64,000 nt of DNA. Source: Mesorhizobium opportunistum WSM2075. GTDB lineage: Bacteria; Pseudomonadota; Alphaproteobacteria; Rhizobiales; Rhizobiaceae. The stretch lies in assembly GCF_000176035.2 (NCBI RefSeq), contig NC_015675.1, positions 5,522,001 to 5,586,000 on the forward strand, read 5' to 3'. Below are positions 8,074-17,204 of this stretch, in pieces. The notes under the pieces are model-generated. The model was not told the DNA's origin. It saw nothing but the letters and a program-made list of their open reading frames with translations, and did not search any database. Position 1 is the stretch's first letter. Every line of letters begins with the position of its first letter. The translations under genes and the position numbers were made by a program.

Positions 8074-9618
8074 TCAGCGTCCCCTCGAGAGGCTCCCCAA
8101 GATCCCGCGCACGATCGCGCGTCCGACAGATGAGCCGACCGAACGCACGACCGACTTGATCGCGGCCTCGGCCACGGTCTGGCGGTTGGAGGGGCGCGGC
8201 GCGGGTGCCCGCCTGCCGCCGGATTGCGGCGGATCGTCATTGCCGAAGCCCGGGATAGTCCAGCGCGAGCCGCCTGTGCCAGCCTGCTGCGCCTGCTGTT
8301 CGGCGTCCTGCGCCTCCTTGGCTTTCTTCTGCAGCATCTCGAAAGCCGATTCGCGATCGATGACCTCATCATACTGGCCGACGACCGGGCTTTCAGCGAT
8401 CAGCTTTTGCCGCTCGGCGGGGGTTATGGGCCCAAGCCGCGACGAGGGTGGGCGAATCAAAGTGCGTTGCACCATGGACGGCACGCCCTTGGCCTCCAGC
8501 GTCGAGACCAGCGCCTCGCCGGTGGCGAGCTGGGTGATGGTTGTGGCGCAGTCGAAATCGGGGTTCGGCCGGAACGTCTCGGCCGCCGTCCTCACCGCCT
8601 GCTGCTCACGCGGCGTATAGGCGCGCAGCGCGTGCTGGACCCGATTGCCGAGCTGGGCCAGGACCTTCTCCGGAATATCCAGGGGGTTCTGCGTGACGAA
8701 ATAGACACCGACACCTTTGGAGCGGATCAAGCGGACAACCTGTTCGACGCGGTCGATCAGCATCTTCGGCGCTTCGTCGAACAGCAGGTGCGCCTCGTCG
8801 AAGAAGAACACCAGCTTCGGCTTGTCGGGGTCGCCGACTTCGGGCAGCACCTCGAACAGTTCCGACATCAGCCACAACAGGAAGGTGGCGTAGAGCCGCG
8901 GGTTCATCATCAGCTTATCGGCGGCAAGCACGCTGATGGCGCCGCGCCCGTCGCGGGTGGTGCGCATAATGTCGGAGATCCGCAAGGCCGGCTCACCGAA
9001 GAAGTTTGCCGCGCCTTGCTGCTCCAGCACCAGCAGCGTGCGCTGGATGGCCCCCACGGAAGGCTTCGTCACATTGCCGTAGCGCGATCCGATCTCGTCG
9101 GCGCGCTCGGCAATGTTGGCAAGCAGCGCCTGCAGGTCCTTCATGTCGAGCAGCAGCAGGCCTTCCTCGTCGGCCAGGCGGAAGGCGATGTTCATGATGC
9201 CTTCCTGCGCCTCGGTGAGATTCATCAGGCGCGACAGAAGCAGCGGCCCCATTTCCGAGACGGTGGCGCGGATCGGATGGCCCTGCTCGCCGAACAGGTC
9301 CCAGAAGATGACCGGAAATTCCTGGAAGTCATAAGGGTCGAGCTTGACCTGTTCAGCCCGCTTGACCAGGAAATCCTGGGCCGTGCCGATCATGGCGATG
9401 CCGGACAGGTCGCCCTTGATGTCGGCGCAGAACACCGGCACGCCGGCATTGGAAAAACCTTCGGCCAATATCTGCAAGGTGACGGTCTTGCCGGTACCGG
9501 TGGCGCCGGTGACCAGGCCGTGGCGGTTTCCATATTGCAGCAGCAACTGCTCGGGACGCTGATAGCTGTCGTCGGGCTTGCGGCTGGCGCCGATGAAAAT
9601 ACTGGTGTCGTCAGCCAT
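8074..9618 (-). CDS. HerA-like P-loop ATPase (DUF853 / YjgR family)
   Basis: This 514-residue protein has a Walker A motif GATGTGKT at about residues 38-45 and a Walker B-like [11 protein letters not shown] in the middle. This is the arrangement of the HerA/FtsK-like DUF853 family, represented by E. coli YjgR. The C-terminal 80 residues are low-complexity, rich in Gln, Ala, Pro and Arg, and end in a short basic and hydrophobic tail. The biochemical role of the family is poorly defined; relation to DNA-translocating HerA is by homology only. No NurA nuclease is adjacent, which argues against a HerA-NurA repair pair. The start at 9616-9618 ([13 protein letters not shown]) fits the family. Confidence 0.88.
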   Translation of the reverse strand: MADDTSIFIGASRKPDDSYQRPEQLLLQYGNRHGLVTGATGTGKTVTLQILAEGFSNAGVPVFCADIKGDLSGIAMIGTAQDFLVKRAEQVKLDPYDFQEFPVIFWDLFGEQGHPIRATVSEMGPLLLSRLMNLTEAQEGIMNIAFRLADEEGLLLLDMKDLQALLANIAERADEIGSRYGNVTKPSVGAIQRTLLVLEQQGAANFFGEPALRISDIMRTTRDGRGAISVLAADKLMMNPRLYATFLLWLMSELFEVLPEVGDPDKPKLVFFFDEAHLLFDEAPKMLIDRVEQVVRLIRSKGVGVYFVTQNPLDIPEKVLAQLGNRVQHALRAYTPREQQAVRTAAETFRPNPDFDCATTITQLATGEALVSTLEAKGVPSMVQRTLIRPPSSRLGPITPAERQKLIAESPVVGQYDEVIDRESAFEMLQKKAKEAQDAEQQAQQAGTGGSRWTIPGFGNDDPPQSGGRRAPAPRPSNRQTVAEAAIKSVVRSVGSSVGRAIVRGILGSLSRGR

Positions 9619-9700
9619 GTATCCGGTCTCCGCAAACGGGTGTGTTTAAAGCCAATGGCCAAGCCGCAGGTATAGTCAGGCTGCCGCGCAGCGACAATGC

Positions 9701-9748
9701 CAAATGTCCGGGCCAAATGTCCGGGCCAAACGTCCGGGCCAATCGTCC
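9701..9748. repeat. 13-bp tandem repeat, about 3.7 copies, between herA-like and mutA genes
   Basis: Units CAAATGTCCGGGC at 9701-9713 and 9714-9726, then CAAACGTCCGGGC at 9727-9739, then a partial CAATCGTCC. The rest of this 338-bp gene-free stretch (9619-9956) shows no convincing gene. It must hold the divergent promoters of the ATPase and mutA genes. Confidence 0.85.
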
Positions 9749-9956
9749 AAATCGGACCAATCGCCGAAATCGGATTTTTGGAACTTGCGGATTTTGCTGG
9801 TGTTTGGCAATCGTTCATGGTTCGCCCACGCAGGCGAACCTATATCTGAAGGGATCGAATTCGGGACCTGGAAGCACATTGCATTGCGATAACCGACCGG
9901 GGACCGTAGACTGAAGTGACCCGGGCTGGTGCGGCCACGTAAAGCGAGGAAAATGG

Positions 9957-11399
9957 ATGGGCGCCGGAGCCTTGACCAGGGATGTAGAACCAGCGGATGC
10001 CGAACGCCAGCGATGGCTGGCCTTGGCGGAAAAGGCGTTGGCCGGTGCGTCCTTCGAGGAAAAGCTGGTCTCGCACACCGACGACAACATCCGCATCGAG
10101 CCGCTCTACGACCGCGCGACCGGAACCGAGCCGATCGTGCGCACCAATCCCCGATCGCCCTGGATCGTCAGCCAGCGCGTCGACGACCCCGATATCGATC
10201 GCGCCAAGGCCCAGGCCCAGGAAGACATCGCACAGGGCGCGACCGGACTGTCGCTGGTCTTCGAAGGGGCTCCGAACGCATTCGGCTACGGCCTGCCGAG
10301 GACGGCGCAGGCACTGGAGACGGTGCTGGACGGCGTGCCCCTCAACCGCGTCCAGATCCGGATCGACACCCATCCCTGGAGCCGCCCGATGGCCGACTGG
10401 CTGGTGGCGTTCCTGAGCAAGCGCCGCTCCGATCCGGCAAAGCTCAACCTTTCGTTCGGCATCGACCCGGCGGCAATCCTTGCCGGAACCGGCCGGCTGC
10501 GCATGTCGATCGAGGCGCTGCAGGAATCGATGCCGCAATCGCTGGCGCATTTCTTCTCGATGGGCGTTCCGGGCGTGCTGCTCGAGGCGGATGGACGCGT
10601 CTTCCACAATGCCGGCGCAACGGAAGCGCAGGAGCTCGGCATCATGCTCGCTTCGGCGGTCTCGTATCTGAGAATGTTCGAGAAGGCGCGGCAGCCGCTC
10701 GTCTATGCCGCACCCCATATCGGCTTTGCGCTCAGCGTCGACCAGGACCAGTTTCTCTCGATGGCCAAGGTCCGGGCACTGCGCAGGTTGTGGGCGCGGG
10801 TGCAGGAGGCCTGCTCGATCCCCAATTCCACGGCCAACATCCATGCCGAGACATCGTTTCGCATGATGACCGCGCTGGACCCGGAAACCAACATACTGCG
10901 CACGACGATCGGCTGCTTCGCCGCTGCCGCGGGGGGCGCCGATTCGATCTCCATCCTGCCGCATACGATCGCGCACGGCCTGCCGGCACCTTTTGCCCGC
11001 CGCGTCGCACGCAACGCGCAGTTGATCATGGCCAATGAAAGCCATGTCGATCATGTCGCCGATCCTGCCTTTGGTTCAGGCGCGGTCGAAGCCTTGACCA
11101 CCGATCTCTGCGAGGCGGCGTGGGCGGAGTTGCAGGCGATCGAGGCTGAAGGAGGTGTGCTGTCCAGCCTTCAGGGCGGGCACATCCAGCGCCGCGTCCG
11201 TGCTGCCGCCGCGCGGCGCGACGCCGCCTTCAAGACAGGCGAGCGAGCCCTGATCGGCACCACGCTCTATCCGCAGCAGGGCGAACGTCCGGTCGAGACG
11301 CTGGACGCGCAGCATCGGCCAGCCTTCACCGAAGGCATCGTCCTGTGCGAACCGCTGTTTCCCGTACGCATCGACCAATCCATCGGGGTTGCTTCTTGA
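9957..11399 (+). CDS. mutA: Methylmalonyl-CoA mutase small subunit (shortened)
   Basis: This 480-residue protein is homologous to the TIM-barrel part of methylmalonyl-CoA mutase. Landmarks are [35 protein letters not shown] and [20 protein letters not shown], matching the small-subunit version of the fold. It stops after the barrel and linker, with no C-terminal cobalamin-like flavodoxin domain; classical small subunits are about 620-640 residues. Its expected role is structural, stabilising the MutB catalytic subunit in converting methylmalonyl-CoA to succinyl-CoA. The start ATG at 9957 follows AGCGAGGA; an ATG at 9953 is out of frame. The stop TGA overlaps the TTG start of mutB, so translation is probably coupled. 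Confidence 0.88.
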   Translation: MGAGALTRDVEPADAERQRWLALAEKALAGASFEEKLVSHTDDNIRIEPLYDRATGTEPIVRTNPRSPWIVSQRVDDPDIDRAKAQAQEDIAQGATGLSLVFEGAPNAFGYGLPRTAQALETVLDGVPLNRVQIRIDTHPWSRPMADWLVAFLSKRRSDPAKLNLSFGIDPAAILAGTGRLRMSIEALQESMPQSLAHFFSMGVPGVLLEADGRVFHNAGATEAQELGIMLASAVSYLRMFEKARQPLVYAAPHIGFALSVDQDQFLSMAKVRALRRLWARVQEACSIPNSTANIHAETSFRMMTALDPETNILRTTIGCFAAAAGGADSISILPHTIAHGLPAPFARRVARNAQLIMANESHVDHVADPAFGSGAVEALTTDLCEAAWAELQAIEAEGGVLSSLQGGHIQRRVRAAAARRDAAFKTGERALIGTTLYPQQGERPVETLDAQHRPAFTEGIVLCEPLFPVRIDQSIGVAS

Positions 11400-13516
11400 T
11401 TCCGGATTTCAGTCAGATCGGCTGGACGCCGCCACGGCGGGCACCCGTCGAGGTCAAGGGGCAGCGGACGACGCCGGAAGGTCTCGCCGTCAAGCATCTG
11501 TACAGTCAGGCCGACCTCAAGGGCCTGCCATTTCTCGATAGCTATCCGGGCCTGCCGCCCTTCGTGCGGGGCCCCTACCCGACCATGTATGTCCAGCAGC
11601 CGTGGACGATCCGGCAATATGCCGGCTTCTCGACGGCCGAGGAGTCCAACGCCTTCTACCGGCGCAATCTGGCCGCCGGCCAGAAAGGCCTGTCGGTCGC
11701 CTTCGATCTCGCCACCCATCGCGGCTATGACAGCGACCATCCGCGCGTCGCCGGCGATGTCGGCATGGCGGGCGTCGCCATCGATTCCATGCTCGACATG
11801 CGGCAACTCTTCGACGGGATTCCGCTCGGCGAGATGACTGTGTCGATGACGATGAACGGCGCGGTGCTGCCGATCATGGCGCTTTACATCGTCGCCGCGG
11901 AAGAACAGGGCGTCGCGCAAAAGGATCTGGCGGGCACCATTCAGAACGACATTCTGAAGGAGTTCATGGTCCGCAACACTTACATCTACCCGCCAAAACC
12001 ATCGATGCGGATCGTTTCGGACATCTTCTCCTACACGTCGAAGAACATGCCGAAGTTCAATTCGATATCGATCTCCGGCTACCACATGCAGGAAGCGGGT
12101 GCGACGGCCGACCTGGAGCTTGCCTATACGATCGCCGACGGCATCGAATATGCCCGTGCCGGCGTTGCGGCGGGCCTCGATATCGACCGCTTCGCGCCGC
12201 GCCTGTCCTTCTTCTGGGCGATCGGCATGAACTTCTTCATGGAAGTCGCCAAGCTCAGGGCCGCGCGCCTGCTGTGGGCGACCCTGATGAAGAAGAATTT
12301 TGCGCCAAAGGACGAGCGCTCGCTATCGCTGCGCACCCATTGCCAGACGTCCGGCTGGTCGCTGACGGCGCAGGACCCCTACAACAACATCATCCGCACC
12401 ATGATCGAGGCGATGGCGGCCACGCAGGGCCACACCCAGTCGCTGCACACCAATTCCTTCGACGAGGCTATGGCGCTGCCGACCGACCATTCGGCGCGTA
12501 TCGCCCGCAACACGCAGCTCATCCTGCAGAAAGAATCCGGCACCACCCGCATCATCGATCCGTGGGGCGGGTCGGCTTACCTCGAACGGCTGACGCACGA
12601 CCTGGCGGCGCGCGCGCTGACCCATATCGAGGAGGTCGAGACGCTTGGTGGCATGGCCGCGGCGACCGAGCAGGGCATTCCGAAGCTGCGCATCGAGGAA
12701 GCGGCGGCGCGCACGCAGGCACGCATCGATTCCGGCGAGCAGATGCTGGTCGGGGTCAATGCGCATCGGCCGGAGAACGACATCGCGGTCGACGTGCTCA
12801 AGATCGACAATGCCGAGGTCAGGGCCCGGCAATTATCGAAGCTGCAGCGGCTGAAGGGCACACGCGACGTCGCCGCCGTCGAAAGCGCGCTCGACGCGCT
12901 GACCCGTGCCGCGCAGGGCAATGAAAACCTGCTGGAATTCGCCATCCGCGCCGCGCGCGCCAATGCCACGGTCGGCGAAATCTCGTTTGCCCTTGAGAAA
13001 GTCTTCGGCCGGCACATTGCTACGGTGCAGACCATTTCCGGCGTCTATCGCAAGGCGCTTGGCGACAATCCGGTGGTCGACGGGCTGCAGGACAAGCTCG
13101 ATGCCTTCGAGAAGAAATTTGGCGGCAAACCGCGCATCCTGGTGGCCAAGATGGGACAGGACGGGCACGACCGCGGGCAGAAGGTGATCGCCACGGCCTT
13201 CGCCGATCTCGGCTTCGACGTCACGGTCGGCGCGATGTTCCAGACACCGGAAGAGATCGCGAAACTGGCGGTCGAGCATGACGTCCATATTATCGGCGCC
13301 TCATCGCTGGCGGCCGGGCACCTGACACTGATCCCCGAATTGCGTGACGCGCTGAAAAAGCTCGGCCAAGGCGACATGCTGATCGTGGCCGGCGGCGTCA
13401 TCCCGCCACAGGACTATGAGGCGGTGCTGCGGGCTGGCGCTGCCGAGATCTTCCCGCCGGGCACGGTTATTCCGGAAGCGGCAGATCGGTTAATGGATCG
13501 GTTGCTGTCGGCGTAG
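11396..13516 (+). CDS. scpA: Methylmalonyl-CoA mutase large (catalytic) subunit
   Basis: This adenosylcobalamin enzyme interconverts (R)-methylmalonyl-CoA and succinyl-CoA, the last step in propionyl-CoA assimilation and part of C3 and PHB-linked metabolism in rhizobia. The N-terminal TIM barrel carries [18 protein letters not shown], the substrate channel region. The C-terminal B12 domain has the base-off motif D589-G-H591-D-R-G594, followed by GASSLAAGH and the glycine-rich GGVIPPQDY. The length of 706 residues is typical. The start is inferred as TTG at 11396 ([10 protein letters not shown]), overlapping the mutA stop; an upstream ATG at 11345 would add 17 residues unlike the family. Confidence 0.95.
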   Translation: MIPDFSQIGWTPPRRAPVEVKGQRTTPEGLAVKHLYSQADLKGLPFLDSYPGLPPFVRGPYPTMYVQQPWTIRQYAGFSTAEESNAFYRRNLAAGQKGLSVAFDLATHRGYDSDHPRVAGDVGMAGVAIDSMLDMRQLFDGIPLGEMTVSMTMNGAVLPIMALYIVAAEEQGVAQKDLAGTIQNDILKEFMVRNTYIYPPKPSMRIVSDIFSYTSKNMPKFNSISISGYHMQEAGATADLELAYTIADGIEYARAGVAAGLDIDRFAPRLSFFWAIGMNFFMEVAKLRAARLLWATLMKKNFAPKDERSLSLRTHCQTSGWSLTAQDPYNNIIRTMIEAMAATQGHTQSLHTNSFDEAMALPTDHSARIARNTQLILQKESGTTRIIDPWGGSAYLERLTHDLAARALTHIEEVETLGGMAAATEQGIPKLRIEEAAARTQARIDSGEQMLVGVNAHRPENDIAVDVLKIDNAEVRARQLSKLQRLKGTRDVAAVESALDALTRAAQGNENLLEFAIRAARANATVGEISFALEKVFGRHIATVQTISGVYRKALGDNPVVDGLQDKLDAFEKKFGGKPRILVAKMGQDGHDRGQKVIATAFADLGFDVTVGAMFQTPEEIAKLAVEHDVHIIGASSLAAGHLTLIPELRDALKKLGQGDMLIVAGGVIPPQDYEAVLRAGAAEIFPPGTVIPEAADRLMDRLLSA

Positions 13517-13523
13517 CAGGTTT

Positions 13524-13578
13524 GTTATAATATCTGTTGCAACAAAGCGACGATCGAGTTATAATCGATATTGCAACA
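13524..13578 (+). promoter_or_regulatory. Duplicated operator/promoter of the toxin-antitoxin operon
   Basis: Two 21-bp direct repeats, GTTATAAT-N5-TTGCAACA, lie at 13524-13544 and 13558-13578. Each contains a perfect TATAAT (13526-13531 and 13560-13565). TTGCAA at 13537-13542 is spaced exactly 17 bp from the second TATAAT, making a near-consensus promoter. The first copy includes the perfect palindrome TGTTGCAACA. Autorepression by the antitoxin-toxin complex is the natural reading. Confidence 0.75.
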
Positions 13579-13590
13579 GGATAATCCGTC

Positions 13591-13812
13591 ATGAATACGA
13601 TCATTCGCAAGATCGGCAATTCCGAAGGCGTGATCCTGCCGAAGGAGCTGCTCGGCCGACTGAATATGAAGACAGGTGATCAGCTTCAGATCATCGAAAC
13701 GGACAAGGGCATTACCCTTGAGCCGGTGGACGACAGTTTCGAGCGGCAGATGGAAGCTGCTCGCAAGGTCATGGACAAATACAAGGTCGCGCTTCAGAAG
13801 CTCGCCGAATGA
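13591..13812 (+). CDS. AbrB/MazE-fold antitoxin of a Doc-type toxin
   Basis: This 73-residue protein begins with a swapped-hairpin DNA-binding domain: RKIGNSEGVILPKELLGRL at about residues 6-24 is the classic AbrB/MazE signature. The remaining 25 residues form a charged amphipathic helix (from FERQMEAARKVMDKYKVA) that probably binds and neutralises the toxin. It overlaps the doc gene by 4 bp (ATGA), as usual for toxin-antitoxin operons. Repeats directly upstream are likely its operator. The pairing is noteworthy because phage P1 Doc is matched with a Phd-type antitoxin instead. Confidence 0.9.
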   Translation: MNTIIRKIGNSEGVILPKELLGRLNMKTGDQLQIIETDKGITLEPVDDSFERQMEAARKVMDKYKVALQKLAE

Positions 13813-14198
13813 GCTGGGAGTTCCTGACCCGGCGCGCGGTCGAAGCGATGCATGCAGAGCAATTGCGCAGGCATGGCGGGGTGCAAGGTTTGAGAGATGA
13901 AAATGCTCTTGAATCGGCGCTTGCCCGCGCCGAGAACAAGGCCAATTACGGAGATCCAACAGTCGAGGATCTTGCAGCCGCCTACGTCTTCGGCATTGCC
14001 AGGAACCATGCCTTTGTTGACGGCAATAAGCGGACTGCCATCGTGGCCGCTGGCGCATTTTTAATCGTGAACGGCCATGCCTTGGCAGCCGACAACGGCA
14101 CGCTTTACGAATTCGTCATGGCTGTCGCATCCGGGGAAATTGACGAAACAGGAGCGGTGGCGTTCTTCCGCGATCATGTTGTCAAGCTCAAGGATTAG
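13809..14198 (+). CDS. doc: Doc-type toxin (Fic/Doc family)
   Basis: This 129-residue protein carries the Fic/Doc catalytic motif HAFVDGNKRT near residues 63-72, matching HxFx(D/A)GNKR of death-on-curing toxins. Upstream is the family stretch GVQGLRDENALESALAR. P1 Doc inactivates elongation factor Tu by phosphorylation; the same activity is inferred here. The start ATG at 13809 overlaps the antitoxin stop. The stop overlaps the convergent gre gene by 4 bp. Base composition of the pair looks more AT-rich than the flanks, consistent with acquisition by transfer. Confidence 0.93.
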   Translation: MSWEFLTRRAVEAMHAEQLRRHGGVQGLRDENALESALARAENKANYGDPTVEDLAAAYVFGIARNHAFVDGNKRTAIVAAGAFLIVNGHALAADNGTLYEFVMAVASGEIDETGAVAFFRDHVVKLKD

Positions 14199-14668
14199 CC
14201 ATCCGAGAGCTTGACGATCTCCCATTCCTTGCCGTTGACCGTGACGACCTCGCCGACCTTCTTGCCGAACAGAGCCACGGCCATCGGCGAAACATGCGAA
14301 ATTGAACCCTTCGAAGGGTTTGCTTCATCCTCGCCGACGATCTTCCAGTGCACTTTCCTGCCGTCATCGCCCTCGAGCGTGACGCCCATGCCGAAGCGAA
14401 CGAGGTCGCTGCCCGGCTCGGGCACGGACAATTCGGCACTTTCACGCCTCGCGTTCCAGTAGCGAAGGTCGCGCGACACGACCGCGATGCGCTCGCGGTC
14501 GCCTTTTCGTTCGGCTTTCGCCAAGATGTCGCGCAAATCGCTCAGATTGTCCTCGATCTGCGCCAAACCACGCTCCGTCACCAGATTGCGGTGCGTGCTG
14601 ATAGGCCGCTCGCCGACGCCGGCGATGGCGTTTTCGCTATCTTCCTCGCGTGTAAAAGCTCTGCTCAT
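14195..14668 (-). CDS. GreA/GreB family transcription elongation factor
   Basis: This 157-residue protein pairs an N-terminal coiled-coil (about residues 28-70, with RGLAQIEDNLSDLRDILAKA) with a C-terminal FKBP-like Gre domain (VHWKIVGEDEANPSKGSISH, then SPMAVALFGKKVGEVVTVNG). Gre factors enter the RNA-polymerase secondary channel and stimulate transcript cleavage in backtracked complexes. The extended N-terminus and coil differ from canonical GreA; this looks like the GreB-like accessory form often found beside a separate greA in rhizobia. It is divergent from the beta-helix gene at 14789 and convergent with doc. Confidence 0.85.
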   Translation of the reverse strand: MSRAFTREEDSENAIAGVGERPISTHRNLVTERGLAQIEDNLSDLRDILAKAERKGDRERIAVVSRDLRYWNARRESAELSVPEPGSDLVRFGMGVTLEGDDGRKVHWKIVGEDEANPSKGSISHVSPMAVALFGKKVGEVVTVNGKEWEIVKLSDG

Positions 14669-14788
14669 TATGTGAACTTAGGCGCCGGCCGGCCGTTCGA
14701 CAAGCCATGGCCGATACCCTCGCCAAGAGGAACAGAGGGTCTGGCACGATTCCTGCGCTGCCGGGGTTGAACACCAGGACCTGTGCCG

Positions 14789-16165
14789 ATGTTGAACAGA
14801 CGAACGCTGCTGACGCAGACCGCCGGCTTTGCCGTCATCGGCCTCTCGCTTGGCAAGGCGGCGGCCGCCAGCCTTGCCGGCATCGAGAAAGCCTCGATGC
14901 GCGGCTCGATCAATGCCACCGAACTCGGCGTGCAGCCCGGCACTTTCGACGACCAGAGCAAAGCCTTTGCCAAGCTGCTGCGCGACGCAAACAGCCGCGA
15001 TATGCCGGTGTTCCTGCCGGCCGGCACCTATGTGGTATCCAATCTTTCGCTGCCCAGCCGCGTGCGTCTTTCGGGCGTGCCGGGTGCAACGCGGATCGTC
15101 TATGGCGGCGACGGCCATCTGTTCATGGCCGAACAGGCCGACCATATCGAACTGAGCGGGCTGGTCTTCGATGGTTCGAACCGCTCGATGGGCGATTATG
15201 CGCAAGGACTGCTCGATCTGCGCCGGGTCGCGCATCTGGTCGTCGACAATTGCCAGGTAACCGGCAGTGGCAAGAACGGGCTTGCGCTGGAACACGCCGC
15301 GGGCCGCATCGAACGCTCGGACATATCGGGCGCCGCCGATGCCGGCATCTATTCGGTCGAAGCCGCCGGCCTGTCGATCACCGCCAACACCGTCTCCGAC
15401 TGTGCCAATGGCGGCATCCTCTTGCACCGCTGGCAGGCGGCGGAAGACGGCACCATGGTCACCGGCAACCGCGTCGAACGCATCGGCGCGCGCAGCGGCG
15501 GAACCGGCCAGAACGGCAACGGCATCAACGCCTTCCGGGCCGGAAATGTCATCATCTCGGGAAATGTCGTCTCCGACTGCGCTTTTTCGGCGATCCGCGC
15601 CAACAGTTCCAGCAACCTGCAGGTGTCAGGCAACACCTGCTCGCGCTCGGGCGAAACGGCCGTCTATTCCGAATTCTCCTTCGAGGGCGCCGTCATCAGC
15701 AACAACATCGTCGACGGCGCGGCCAACGGCATCTCGATCGTCAACTTCAACGAAGGCGGCCGCATGGGTGTCTGCTCGGGCAACATCGTGCGCAATCTGT
15801 CGACCAGCGGCCCCTACCCCGCCGATGCGCCGGGGTTCGGCGTCGGCATCGGGGTCGAGGCCGACACCACCGTTTCCAACAACGTCATCGAGAACGCACC
15901 GCTCTACGGCATGCAGATCGGCTGGGGGCCGTACCTGCGTAATGTCGTTGCCACCGGCAACATCATCCGCAAGGCTGGAACCGGCATCGTCGTCAGTGTG
16001 GTCGAGGGCGCCGGTACGGCCATCATCTCCGATAACGTCATCGACGGCGCGCTGAAGGGCGCCATCGTTGGCCAGCGTTGGGCCGATCCTGCGACAGGCG
16101 ACCTGACGTCATCCGACAATACCGGCTATGCCCATCTGACCGTCGAGCGCAATCACGTCAGCTGA
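14789..16165 (+). CDS. Tat-exported right-handed beta-helix repeat protein (TIGR03808-like)
   Basis: This 458-residue protein begins with a twin-arginine signal (MLNRRTLLTQTAG, Arg4-Arg5) and a hydrophobic core ending around AAAAS. The rest is a parallel beta-helix with repeated G-N-x-V/I turns, for example GNVISGN-like units such as NVIISGNVVSDCAFSAI, VSGNTCSRSGETAV and ISNNIVDGAANGI. The overall form matches the family I know as TIGR03808, twin-arginine-translocated uncharacterised repeat protein. Beta-helix folds of this type often act on polysaccharides, but no catalytic residues are recognised. The ATG at 14789 follows AGGA by 9 nt; a GTG at 14783 is the alternative. Confidence 0.85.
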   Translation: MLNRRTLLTQTAGFAVIGLSLGKAAAASLAGIEKASMRGSINATELGVQPGTFDDQSKAFAKLLRDANSRDMPVFLPAGTYVVSNLSLPSRVRLSGVPGATRIVYGGDGHLFMAEQADHIELSGLVFDGSNRSMGDYAQGLLDLRRVAHLVVDNCQVTGSGKNGLALEHAAGRIERSDISGAADAGIYSVEAAGLSITANTVSDCANGGILLHRWQAAEDGTMVTGNRVERIGARSGGTGQNGNGINAFRAGNVIISGNVVSDCAFSAIRANSSSNLQVSGNTCSRSGETAVYSEFSFEGAVISNNIVDGAANGISIVNFNEGGRMGVCSGNIVRNLSTSGPYPADAPGFGVGIGVEADTTVSNNVIENAPLYGMQIGWGPYLRNVVATGNIIRKAGTGIVVSVVEGAGTAIISDNVIDGALKGAIVGQRWADPATGDLTSSDNTGYAHLTVERNHVS

Positions 16166-16174
16166 AAACCATCC

Positions 16175-17179
16175 TCAATTGAGGGCTGCGGTCGGCCTCA
16201 GCGCTCCGACCTTGGCGCCGATCCGGCTTTCGATCGGGGCATTTGCCAATGCGGCCAGCTTCGCCGACAGGGCCTCGTCCGCATGCAGCAGCTTGGCAAG
16301 GACGGCGGCAGCGATGGCCTCGCCGGCGCGGCCGGCACCATCGTCGCATTTGATCGCTATGCCGAGGCCAAGCTCGGGTATCGCGCTACAATGGACACCT
16401 TCGGCGCCGCCTTTTGCAAAAATCCGTCCGGGCGCGGCTTCCATCAAAGCGACATCGGCACGGCCGGTGCCGGCGACGAAGAAGGGTTCCGCCATGCAGG
16501 CCGACAGCAGCCGCTTTGCGGCGTTCGCCCGCTCTGGGCCAAAGCGGCGTGCGGTGGCCATGCGGGCAAAGCCGAGCGCGAAACTCCTGAGCGGCACGGC
16601 ATAGGTCGGGATCGAACAGCCATCGGTCGCCCGCTCATCCGCGCCGTGCACAGCGCCGGTAACGGCCTGCATGGCGTCGCGCACCATCTCCTGCAGAGCG
16701 TGTCCCGCCTTGACGTAGCCGCCATGCGCGATGCCTGTGTGTACGCAGGTGCAGAGGAAGCCGGAGTGCTTGCCGGAGCAGTTGTTGTGCAGTGCGTTGG
16801 GCGAGCCGCCGGCGCGGGCGAGCGCAATCTCCGCGTCGTGGTTCGAGGGCCAATGCGCGCCGCATTCGAGCGCTGAGCCATCCAGCCCGGCCCTGGCCAA
16901 CATCGAACGTGCCAGCTCGACATGCGCCGGCTCGCCCGAATGGGACGCACAGGCGAGCGCCAGCTCGCGGTCACCGAAGCCGTAGGCGTCCGCTGCGCCG
17001 CTTTCGACCAGCGGCAAGGCTTGGATTGCTTTGACCGCGGAGCGTGGAAACACCGGTTTGGAGGTGTCGCCGATCTCCAGGACCGGCTTGCCGTCGGCAT
17101 CGAAGACAGCGACAGCCCCGCGATGCACGCTCTCGACGATCGCGCCGCGCAAGACTTCGATCAGAACCGGATTTGTCAT
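16175..17179 (-). CDS. Asparaginase of the rhizobial (ReAV-like) class
   Basis: This 334-residue enzyme belongs to the asparaginase II family first described from Rhizobium etli, unrelated to the E. coli type. Key residues match the known R. etli enzyme with an offset of one: Ser47 and Lys50 in the PRSAVK serine-lysine tandem, and the probable zinc ligands Cys134, Lys137 (HNNCSGKHSGF) and Cys188 (DGCSIPTYAVPL). It hydrolyses L-asparagine to aspartate and ammonia. The ATG at 17177-17179 is preceded by GGGAGGTGGC. It lies 25 bp downstream of the thiolase gene on the same strand, probably co-transcribed. Confidence 0.93.
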   Translation of the reverse strand: MTNPVLIEVLRGAIVESVHRGAVAVFDADGKPVLEIGDTSKPVFPRSAVKAIQALPLVESGAADAYGFGDRELALACASHSGEPAHVELARSMLARAGLDGSALECGAHWPSNHDAEIALARAGGSPNALHNNCSGKHSGFLCTCVHTGIAHGGYVKAGHALQEMVRDAMQAVTGAVHGADERATDGCSIPTYAVPLRSFALGFARMATARRFGPERANAAKRLLSACMAEPFFVAGTGRADVALMEAAPGRIFAKGGAEGVHCSAIPELGLGIAIKCDDGAGRAGEAIAAAVLAKLLHADEALSAKLAALANAPIESRIGAKVGALRPTAALN

Positions 17180-17204
17180 GCCACCTCCCGTAGATGCGGG
17201 CGGT

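Noticed and set aside
8224..9675. Long plus-strand frames antisense to real genes (also at 31530-33710, 41470-42792 and 49792-52158)
   Set aside because: These are mirror frames produced by high GC at third codon positions; they encode no recognisable families and oppose well-supported genes.
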